From the NCBI GenBank assembly GCA_029717555.1, contig JAMDHS010000081.1, positions 27,607 to 91,606 on the forward strand: a DNA stretch of 64,000 nt, given 5' to 3'. Source of the stretch: Peribolospora baueri. Lineage: Eukaryota; Basidiomycota; Peribolosporomycetes; Peribolosporales; Peribolosporaceae. Positions 24,802-33,901 of the stretch are shown in pieces. The position numbers and the translations under genes were made by a program. The notes under the pieces were generated by a model that was not told where the DNA came from, ran no database searches, and saw only the letters and a list, made by a program, of their open reading frames with translations. How positions within the stretch are numbered: position 1 is the stretch's first letter; every line of letters begins with the position of its first letter.

Positions 24802-25405
24802 TCATGACAACTTTTTACACTCGTTCTGGTCAAGGACGCTACTTGCCACTACATTCGCCGCTGCTGCTCGCCGAGGAGGTTGTACGCCCCTTCGCAGGTC
24901 GAGCTTAATGAACACTTTGGCTCCCCGAAGGCGGTCCATGGCCTCGCTAATGAGCGGGAGAGGGCAGCGGTCTTTTACGGTGACGCGGTTGGGGCCCCGG
25001 TAATCCATGCAGAGGCGCAAGGGGCCGTCCTTTTTCTTGACGAAGAGGATGGGTGCGCCAGCAGGAGATTTGGGACGCCCTGATGAGTCCCTTCGAAAGG
25101 TTCTCCTCCAACCAGGCCGACAGGGTGCTCAGTTCAGTCTCTGACAGAGGATAGATGAGGCCGAAGGGTGGCGAAGCGCCGGGCTCAAGGTGGCTTGCAT
25201 GGTCGTAATGCCGGTGCGGAGGGAGGGTATCTGCCTTGGTCTTGGAAAGTGACGTGAGGAGGTCATGGTACTCTGAGGGGACCACTTCCTTGAGTTTCGC
25301 CACGTACTCTGGGTGCGCGGCAACCTCTGCGCGGGTGGGCACTCCAACCTTGCGGTGTTCAAAGTCGAAATGATCCCCGCCGCGTGTCGAGCAGGAACGG
25401 TCCAA
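24802..25405 (-). pseudogene. Truncated reverse transcriptase (Ty3/gypsy pol fragment)
   Basis: Recognised from the pre-RT signature [16 protein letters not shown], the following [18 protein letters not shown], then [18 protein letters not shown] and the palm segment ending FIKLDLR, the block with the first catalytic aspartate. The frame changes near 25075, between the pre-RT segment and the RLCMDYRG segment, and again directly after FIKLDLR. The remaining palm, thumb and RNase H are missing. Homology is clear but the copy is non-functional. Confidence 0.85.
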
Positions 25406-25562
25406 GAAGATGGTCTTCCCGTTCGAGACCCGCTGGGCCCAACCTGATACTGATAGGAAATGCGCCGCGGGCTGTAGTCGTCCGTGGCCTTGGGCGCCCG
25501 TCTGGCAAGTGAGGGTGGCCCTCCGTCGGTGGATTTCGAGGCCATGGGCGGCCGAGTCGGAA

Positions 25563-26446
25563 TCAGCGGCGTCGAACGAACGCCCTTCGTGCTTCGAAGA
25601 GGGGAGTGAACAGTCGCAACTCCTGAAGAAGGTCGTTCAATGACGGCCGTGGAGAGAGGATGGAGCGGATGTGGGGCAGCATGTCGTTGGGGAGACCGTC
25701 ACGAACCGCATAGACGAGACCGCCGTCCGGACGGCCACTGTACGCGGCCTTGAGTAGGTCCAGCTTCTCGTAGAAATACGTGTCAATTGGCTCACGCCGA
25801 TCCCACTTCCGCTGGTCGGCCTCCATCCGTACGATGACCGAATCTTTGGCAAGAGCGAGACGAAGGAGGCGCTTCCTGGCGTCCCAGCTCACTTCCATCT
25901 CCGCGCGGTCGGGGTCCGAAAGACTCGTCCACCAGCTGCGTGGAGCCCCATCGTAACGCGTTGATAGGATGTGAAGGACCTCGCGAGCATAGTCGGGGTC
26001 GTCCGGGTAGCGGGAGAGGATCGCGCCTTTGTGCGTGATCCAGACTTGAACATAGACCGATGCTGGATCAAAGCGGGGAACGTCGTCGGCCTTGATGCGG
26101 GGTCGGCGCGCAGAGGCGGGCGCAATGAGGGCGCGGCGCAGAGCCAACGTCGCCGATGGTTCGATGGGAGCGGTCGGCGTCGAGGGTACCTTCCGGTGAT
26201 GATCGACGAAGCCGGCCTCGGCGAAGGCTTTCCTACGCTCCTCGCGAAGCCGCGTCTCGATAGCGTCCCACTGACGGCGCTCCTCGTCGGACATGGCAGG
26301 CGGCGATGGCGATAACTCAGCCATCTGCCTCCCCAACTCGGCGATCTTCGTGCTCATCCCGTCCTCGCTCCGCTTTGCCTCAGCGCGCTCGATTCGAGCA
26401 AGTCGATCAGACGCTGCAGCGCTCCAGCCTTGGTGTCAGAGGTCAT
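25563..26446 (-). pseudogene. Gag-like fragment of the same retroelement
   Basis: An open frame of 264 codons starts at 26357. It contains PRFDPASVYVQVWITHKGAI, a central DGAPRSWWTSLSD and KLDLLKAAYSGRPDGGLVYA, which resemble capsid-like gag regions of basidiomycete Ty3/gypsy elements. A second short frame beginning MTSDTKAGALQRLIDLLE at 26446 runs into the ATG of the first with an ATGA overlap. It is probably the original N-terminus, separated by a frameshift. No CCHC zinc knuckle is present; the frame stops after [11 protein letters not shown]. Confidence 0.65.
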
Positions 26447-26940
26447 ACGGGTGTAGCAGGGTGGGGTAAACGCGAGACCAAGGAGGCAGTGTCCACTTGC
26501 AGGGAGGCAGGCTTGACATCCCGCGACTCAGATGTCTGCAGCGATGCTATTGCGCGCGACGTAGTGGGTCTGTGGAGCAAGCGCGTCAACGGCGGCGACC
26601 CAGAGCAACGTCGCTTTCTGCGCTGAAAGAACAGCGACTGTCTATTTTAAGCCAATATCTGTGCCTTTGGTCGGACTCCGGTGACTGGAAAAAGGCAAAA
26701 ATTGCATATCGAGCACAGAGATTGAGAACAGGTGGAGTGATGGAGGCTGAGGACGAATAAGGAAGAAGTATGGGGTATTGGCTGCGGCAACTAGACGCTT
26801 GCAGGTGATCGGCCCCGTAACGACGCAACACGAAACAACGATCAGTTCTTCAACTACTCTCCCACCTTCTACAGACTTGCTTCCCCGCGAGGAACGCTGC
26901 TGTTCCTTCCGCCGCCATTGTTTGTGCGGGGGTAGCCACA
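26447..26940. promoter_or_regulatory. HIR1 upstream region and 5' edge of retroelement
   Basis: Intergenic 494 bp. The part from about 26640 to 26800 is visibly AT-richer (TATTTTAAGCCAATATCTGT) than the rest of the locus. It must carry the HIR1 promoter and may include leader or LTR sequence of the minus-strand element, although no terminal repeat could be identified. Confidence 0.45.
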
Positions 26941-29900
26941 ATGCATATCGTACAGCCCAGCTGGGTCCTCCATCAAGGCAAGTTCGTCTCATTCGCCCAC
27001 TAATCCCGCAGGGGAAACGTTTGCCAGTGTCCTTCTGACCTCTGTTTGCATCGCTTCGCAGACGACAAGAAGAAAAAGACGAGTATATTCTCTATCCATG
27101 TTCATCCAGATGGCAGCAGGGTAGCGACAGGGGGACTGGGTGCGTACATCGAGCTCCTTTTTGTAAGAGTTGTATTTCTGTGCGCTTAGCATCACTCCTA
27201 TCCCGCACTCCGCCGCCGCGGTGCGCCTTGCCCTGCCCTCGCCTAGACACGAAAGTTCGCATCTGGACCACGGCACCTATCCTTGATGAAGGGACGTCCT
27301 TGCGCGCTGACGTGCCCAAGAGCCTTTGCACGCTCACCGTCCATACAGGTAGGCGAATCCAGACGTTTGCCAAACTCTCCACGTCATCTTCTTGACTCTT
27401 TTGCCTATCCGTGACAATGGTATTGCTTCCTTTCTCTTTCTGACAAACGTTTCCAGGAGCCGTACTCGCAGTTCGATGGGCAAATTCAGGCCGCTTCCTG
27501 GCCTCCGGCTCAGATGACACTGTGATCATGATTTACGACCGTAGCCCGTAAGTCTCGTCATTATCCTACGTCTGCGTGTACGATCTCCGCTTGATGCCGT
27601 GTACGATCACAAGCTGAAAGCGTATCCTGGTCCGCGTTTCATCGCAGAGGCGCATTTGCGAGCAAAGCGTTCGGCTCTACGGAAGAGAATGTGGAAAACT
27701 GGCGGTACATCAGACGACTTTCTGGTCACGAATCAGGTTCGTCCCTCTTCCCCCTTTTTCAGCGTATGAGTGACTCCACTGAGTTCTGGGCTTGCGCCGT
27801 CGCTTGTCGGCTCAAGATGTCACCGATCTGGCATGGTCGAAGGATGACGAGTATCTCGCCTCAGTCGGACTGGACAGCAAGGTCTTCGTCTGGAGTGGCC
27901 AGACGTTCGGTGGGTGACCGACGTTTCAGCATACACTCGGAGCAACGTAATCAATTTTCCAGAGCCTGACATGGACGTTTGGTGTTTTTCGCTCATCGCA
28001 GATCCAATAAGGCGCATCGAAGTGCATAGCGGTTTTGTCAAAGGTGTCACTTGGGATCCGGCCGGCCAGTACTTGGCGACCGCTTCGGACGACCGATCCG
28101 TCAAAATCTTCCGCACCACGGACTGGGGTCTCGAGAAGGACGTAACAGAGCCTTTCGAAGGGTCTCCCAGTTCCACGTTCTATCGCCGCCTCGGCTGGTC
28201 GCCGGAGGGAGCTCACCTCGTTGCGTCAAATGCGATGAACGGCCCTGTGTTCGCCGGTTCTGTTATTGCCAGGGAATCGTGGAACACGGACGTTACGTTA
28301 CTAGGGCATGAAAACTGCACGGAATGCGTCGTGAGTCGACTCGCTCGAAATGCACTTCAGGGTCTCTCTGTAGAACGTTGCGACGTAACGTTAACTGGAC
28401 ATACGCACCTCCTCTGCCTCGTAGGCTTTTAGCCCCCAGGTCTTCCTGAAAATTCCCTCTCATCCGTCGCGAAAAGCCGAGAATGTGTGTACGATGCTTG
28501 CCCTGGCTGGACAGGATAGGACTCTCTCCGTATGGTTGACAAAATGGGGAAGGCCGCTGGTGGTCCTCAAGGACGTCTTCGAACGGAACGTCCTCGACCT
28601 GTCTTGGTAAGTTAATCACCAGCCGTCGTCACCGTTACACTCCTAATGACGTCACTGATGCGCCTCCTTCTCGTCGCTCAGGTCCCCAGACGGTCACACG
28701 CTATTTGCTTGCTCTTCGGACGGCACGATCGCCTGTGTCGTGTTCACTCCCGACGAGCTTCCGACAACTGCTGAGCCGGGAACAAAGGAGGAATGTATCG
28801 CTCAGATTGGGTTCAAATGGCCTGTCCATCAGCCTGCTCCTTCCGTGCAGCCTTCGTCTTCGACCTTGAACGGTTTAGGCCATCAGTATCATCACGGGAC
28901 GCACGCCCCCGTCCAAACCCTACCAGCTGTTCCGCAACCTCAATCGGTCACGATCACCAAGGACGGCCGAAGACGCATCCAGCCATCTTTAATCGCTGTC
29001 GGTGCGTCATCTCCCGTGCCGGCTCCTTCCTTACCTTTCGCTACCGCAAATCGTGAGCCGGAGGTGGAAATGCCGGCGCCGGTACCTCCGCTTCTTCCAC
29101 CTCCTTCGGAACCCTCGCTTCCCACACCGACGACATCCTCTTCAGCGCCCATGGCTCGTGGCAAGGGACGGACGCTCGGAGGCGACAAGCCGCGCGAGCC
29201 TGCTGGCGCTCCGGTAGAACTCAGAGCCGCTCAGCATTTCGTCAGTGGTGCAGGTGCAGCCGCTCCATCTACGCGAGTGACTGGTGGGGGGACGGGGCCG
29301 GCTGTCGTCTTCCCTGTGCCGTCTGTGAAGAGCAACGCGAGAATAAAGACGAACGAGGAGAACGCGGACTCTGACATTTTGGAGATGCGCAATTTTACGG
29401 ACGGACGTGAGTACAGCTCTCACTTGACGGCGGGGGATGTTTCACGACCCTGGTGGACCTAGTCTTGGATTCTCCGACTTACGATTGCGGTCTTGACGCG
29501 TCCACAATTTTAGGAGCGTGCGAGGTTACCCTTCTGCATCCCGAGCGCGAACAAGGGAAGATGAAGGACAAGGTTTTGTGGATCGACTATCTCCCATCTC
29601 CCATCCTGGCCATGACTGCGACGCTATTCTTTAGCGCGGTCGCGACGGAAGACGGGGGCATCAACATCTATTCCGCCACCGGCCGACAGTGAGTGTACTT
29701 TTCGTCATTACTCTGTTCTGTCCTGACGGGAAGGACCTGTTTGACCGGCGATTTGACCACGTAATTTTCGCAGTCTCATGCCAACCATTACGCTAGACTC
29801 TCCGTTGGTCAACATGGATAGCGCAGACAATCTGCTGATGGCCATCACCGCGTCGGGAGTGCTCCATACGTGGTAAGCGTCCGTATTTTTTGGGCCCTCA

Positions 29901-30894
29901 CGTATCACGAAAGCCTTGCACGAAAGCCTTACATAAACCATTGCTTTGTTTGGAACTGCCAGGGATGTCAAGCGCCAACGGGCCGTCCGACCTCCGACGT
30001 CTTTTGTGCATCTCCTCTCAACGCCAGGCGTCGCGAGCGGCGAATTGACCATCTCGGACGCCACCCTGCTCAGCAACGGCGCGCCCGTGCTTTCATTTAC
30101 CACTGGCACAGCGTACACTTACCACGATGCCATGCAGTGCTGGGTGCGCCTTTCGAGCGCTTGGTGGGCCGATGGGAGCGACGCTTGGGACGGGAGGATG
30201 CGGGGTAATCGGCAGGGCACGACAGGGAGGGGCGTCGTGCGGGGGATCGAGGCCAGGATAAACGACGTGGTGGCCGGGAGGGAAGACGCTCCGATGGACG
30301 GCAGCGCAGCGTTCGGAGACGGTGCTAATGGCAGGACGGGCATTGGCAGCGTGCCCGTCCACCTCCGTGGGGAGTACTGGGATGCTGCTTTGAGCCTAGG
30401 TCACCTCGAGGCGAGGATGAGCGCCGCGGCGCTGTTGGACTCGCCCACGGAGTACAGGCAGTTCATGCAGCAGTACGCGCGGAAGTTGGGCGAGGAAGGA
30501 TTCCGAGGGAAGGCGGAGGAGCTGCTTAGGGAACTTATCGGACCGATCTATTAGTGAGTTGCCACGGAAGGAAGCGTGTCGTGGAACGGTTGCTTAATTT
30601 TTTTTTCTCTTTTCTCCTACTCGCCTTTCCGCGTTTGTCTTGTAGCAAAGCAAGAGACGATGCCTGGCAGCCGACGATCGTCGGCTTGGACAAGGTGGGT
30701 AGGCCGGTATCTTTTGTCGATCCGCTAGCTTTCGACGTCTCAATCCTCGCGTTCGTCGCCCTTCCTGCATACAGCGAGCGCTCGTGAAGGAGGTGCTGAG
30801 CATCTTCGGCAAGAGCAAGACGCTCATCGCCCTCGGCCAGCAATACGCAGACCTACTTCGCAAGATGTCGGGCGACGATCTGTTTGGAGTGTGA
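26941..30894 (+). CDS. HIR1: Histone chaperone subunit Hir1/HIRA
   Basis: WD40 subunit of the HIR complex, which deposits H3-H4 outside S phase and represses histone genes. Start MHIVQPSWVLHQ (26941) matches the family start. WD40 repeats follow: FSIHVHPDGSRVATGG, AVRWANSGRFLASGSDD, DLAWSKDDEYLASVGLDSK, KGVTWDPAGQYLATASDDRS and later LDLSWSPDGHTLFACSSDG. After a Pro/Ser linker comes the B-domain motif TKDGRRRIQPSLI, which contacts the Asf1 histone chaperone in HIRA proteins. The HIRA C-terminal domain includes ITLDSPLVNMDSADNLLMAI and SPTEYRQFMQQYARKL. The end reads KSKTLIALGQQYADLLRKM. The last two introns are needed to pass a TAG at the IGPIY junction. The first intron has a GC-AG boundary. 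The gene lies head-to-head with a dead retroelement. Confidence 0.94.
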
Positions 30895-31390
30895 TCGGAG
30901 AGGGCTCGGGCGAACGCCGCGCCCAGCAACGGACGAGGTAACGTTTTCCCTGCGATTCTTTCCATGTTTTGGATGCTTTCGGATGTAACAGTACCGTCCC
31001 TTGTATCGTCCCATGCTGGACGCATGACTGTGTGCAATGGCAAGCGGTTTCCACGCCGCTTGGTGATCGTCGTGCTCGATGGACGGCCGGTCCGCTGTCC
31101 TCACCCGTCGTTTTTTGCCCCCCGCCACTATTTTTCTCGAGCTTCTAGAACTTCGTCTGAGACGCTTACTACACTCAAGGAGGGTCTTCGCGGCTCTATA
31201 TCTCACTATGGGTGCAGCTTTTGGATGTCCTTCACCGGACACTATCTGAAAGTCTGAATTGTCACCTGACAAACCGCACGTTTCAGATCCGTGGCCATGG
31301 ATGGTGACGACCACCTAAGACATCATTGGCCACCACAACGACGTCTTGCTCCCCATCATCCATCGTACGAATCGAGTATCACAACAACCC
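30895..31390. other. Intergenic region HIR1 to glutaredoxin
   Basis: 496 bp between two + genes, expected to hold the HIR1 3' end and the glutaredoxin promoter. No coding or repeat structure seen. Confidence 0.45.
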
Positions 31391-32158
31391 ATGGGCTCCT
31401 ATCTTTCCTCTAAATTCGGCATGTCTTACACGTTGACGCCAGAGCTCATGACGGCGGCCAAGGACAAGATCGAGGTTCGTGTCGCTACGGCTGCGAGCCT
31501 GGAGGCGAGGTCGTCTTGATCCAAACGAAGGGCAGACCGAGCTCAACGCCGCCCCTTCTCTGCTCATCCTTTCCATTGCTCCTTCCTTTTCACCATGTTC
31601 TTTAGAAACTGATTCCTGAATAGTGAGTCGAACGGTCGTCGAGATCCATAGTTGCGCGCGGTACTCTCGTCCTCGTCCAACGCCCTCTGATCCTTCTCGT
31701 TTTATGGCTCCAACATGTCCATCCTCGGTCCACAATCACCTTCTACCTAGCACCATCGTCATCTTCTCCAAGACCTATTGCCCATACTGCCGCCGAGCGA
31801 AACAGATGATCGCGTCGCTCGGCCTCGGTCCTGATGAGGTCAAGATCCTTGAGCTCGATGACATGGGCGAGGAGGGAGCGGCTATCCAGGAATATCTTTT
31901 GCAGAAAACGGGTCAGAGGACGGTGCCGAACATCTTTGTGAAAGGGAAACATCTAGGGTAAGCCGTGCCTTCGCTCCTCGGACGTCCACGAGTGGATGGC
32001 CAAGATGGTGGTGGTGAAGGGCTTCGTGTGCTGACCTGGCCGACCTTCTGGGATCGGGACGACGGCGGTAACGAACGATGTCGAACGCTTACAGGGGCTG
32101 CGATGACCTCCTGGCAGCTGAACGAAGTGGAAAGTTGCAACAGATGCTCTCTTCCTGA
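31391..32158 (+). CDS. Dithiol glutaredoxin (CPYC type)
   Basis: Glutathione-dependent disulfide reductase. Exons 31391-31474, 31606-31622, 31751-31957 and 32095-32158 give 372 nt, 123 residues. The active site is FSKTYCPYCRRAK, with both catalytic cysteines of the dithiol class. RTVPNIFVKGKHLGG provides the conserved TVP and the glutathione-binding GG, and CDDLLAAERSGKLQQML is the usual C-terminal helix. The 17-nt second exon encodes KLIPEY and joins the N-terminal helix to the first strand TIVIF in frame. The protein begins MGSYLSS, which fits an N-myristoylation signal, unusual for a cytosolic glutaredoxin. It lies upstream of DUG1, another glutathione-related gene, though that may be chance. 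Confidence 0.93.
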
Positions 32159-33901
32159 TCTCCTCCCTGTATAGTCGCTCTCAGACGCAAGGTGAGCACG
32201 AGCGCATGCGGTGTGCAATGTTCGACAGGTTGTTGGCATGTCGTCCGGTTGTCACCGGGGTCAGCGACTGGACGGGAGAGGGGGTTTGTCGCTACAGATG
32301 ATGCAACTTGGTACCACTACCTTCTGCTGTCGTCAGGGAGAGATAGTCAGGACGAGGATGACTTGTTCAACAGCGGGCAACATGGTCATTAATGTAGACA
32401 CAGGCAAACATTCAGTCAGCGGCGACAGAACACCGTGTTATACTCACGAAAGGATGTATCAGAGCACCGAGGGGATAGGAAGGCATTGCACTAACGGCCA
32501 GGGAGCCCTATCGTTACCCAGGGGATACGGTATCAAGCAAGGGGCACTAAACACAGCAACCAAGGAAAGCACCAGTGACAACCGGCACGCCAGAATCCCC
32601 CGTACGCGATCAGTCGGCCCCCCGGAGAACCCGAAGACCGCGATCGGTCCCTCCCTCGCCCCGCATCGCCTGCAGACTCACCAACTGCGTCTTCATTCGT
32701 TATCACGGCAGCGACGGCGTCGGCCGGCAAGTCGCTGCAGGTGTTGATAGCCGCCTCAATGCTCAACGACGTAATCGAGGCCAAGCGAAGGAAGCCGATC
32801 ACCTTAGGAGCGTTGAGGTTTCACGACGACCCCGGCACCCGACCCAGCGGATGCCGCTTTTTGTCCACAAAGCGCGTTTGCGGATACGGTGGCGTCCATG
32901 AGCCGCTGGGGAGCCGTGCTCGATGAGAAAGCAATCCCACCCGGCTCTCCGACAGGCGATGCAGGCGTCCACGGCCCGATCTGGGCGATTAGGTTCGCCG
33001 ATCTCACCTGTCGCATCCGCTCGATGGAGACGTTCCGGAAGATCTCCCAGGCGGGGCGGTCAGACGGGCTACGAGCAGACGCCATCAGACGTTTAGCCGT
33101 GGGGAGACGGGACGTTGACAGCGAAGCCGCGGTAGCCGCCTGGACGGGGGTCGGGGTCAGAGGCGGGGCGCGGGACGAGCTCTGATATTCTGAAGAGGGG
33201 AACGGCTCCCCTCCCGAACAGCGGCAGTCGCCCAAGAACGAGAGCAAGACTCGTTCGGAGTGCGAGGGGAAGCTGGCGCCGTGGTCAAAGCTGGAGCCTC
33301 GGAGAAGGATTTGGGTTCTGAGGCCGGAGGAGGAACGAAGGTACGGTCCTCAGAGGACGAGGACGAGGACGCCGACGCGAGGAGCAAGGGAAAGCTGCCG
33401 GTGGACTATTTGGCAGCTGTACTTATGCTTCCTCCCGCGAGTTGGTCTCCCAACCAGGGAACGGAGAAGGCTACCACTGGAGGAGCGAGACGGCGCATCT
33501 GTGGACCTTTAGGAGGGACTGAGGGTATTTAAGCGAGGATGGGAACGTAGATCGGCGTCCCGTCGATGAGACCACATTCCGCATTACCATCGCCAGATGT
33601 AGTCGACAAACGACAGACACATTTCTCCCTTCCGGCGGACTTGCTTGGCCGAACAGGGTAAGGAAAGTGGTGGAGGTGGGCGGACGTGGTGGTTGTACGT
33701 ACGACGATCCTTCGCCGCGTCACCTTGATATAGATACGGATGATATCTACCGCAGCCAACCAAACCAGCGTTATTAGCCGCCCATGTCGACGTCGTGTGC
33801 GCATACAATCTCTCTACTCGCACACCCTTTCCCCACTCACCCCCAACCTCCTCGCGCCCGTCCAGCTCGCCTTCCAGCCACATTGACCCATCCCATCAAC
33901 C
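32159..33901. other. Unassigned 1.7-kb segment, possibly an eroded element or gene
   Basis: Several mid-sized open frames overlap on both strands. On minus, 33247-32804 reads RPAWEIFRNVSIERMRQVR and, in another frame, 32802-32533 reads VIGFLRLASITSLSIEAAIN. On plus, 33260-33532 reads SKGKLPVDYLAAVLMLPPAS. Composition looks more protein-like than in other intergenic stretches, but frames are short and not joined by obvious introns, and I recognise no family. The last about 350 bp should contain the DUG1 promoter. A degraded transposon or a dead gene is possible. Confidence 0.3.

Larger units (their letters stand above)
24802..26446 (-). mobile_element. Degraded Ty3/gypsy-type LTR retrotransposon remnant
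   Basis: Minus-strand remnant of a fungal Ty3/gypsy element. A gag-like segment (26446-25563) is followed after only about 160 bp by the region leading into reverse transcriptase, then the first part of reverse transcriptase, which breaks off shortly after its first catalytic block near 24880. Nucleocapsid zinc knuckle, protease, most of reverse transcriptase, RNase H and integrase are absent, and no flanking LTR was recognised. Frameshifts occur inside both parts, so it cannot be active. Its 5' end faces the 5' end of HIR1. It probably arrived as an insertion between SND1 and HIR1 and was then deleted internally. Confidence 0.85.

Noticed and set aside
26431-26446. TGGTGTCAGAGG resembling a retroelement primer-binding site
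   Set aside because: It is on the strand opposite to the element and encodes the reverse of MTSDTK; most likely coincidence.
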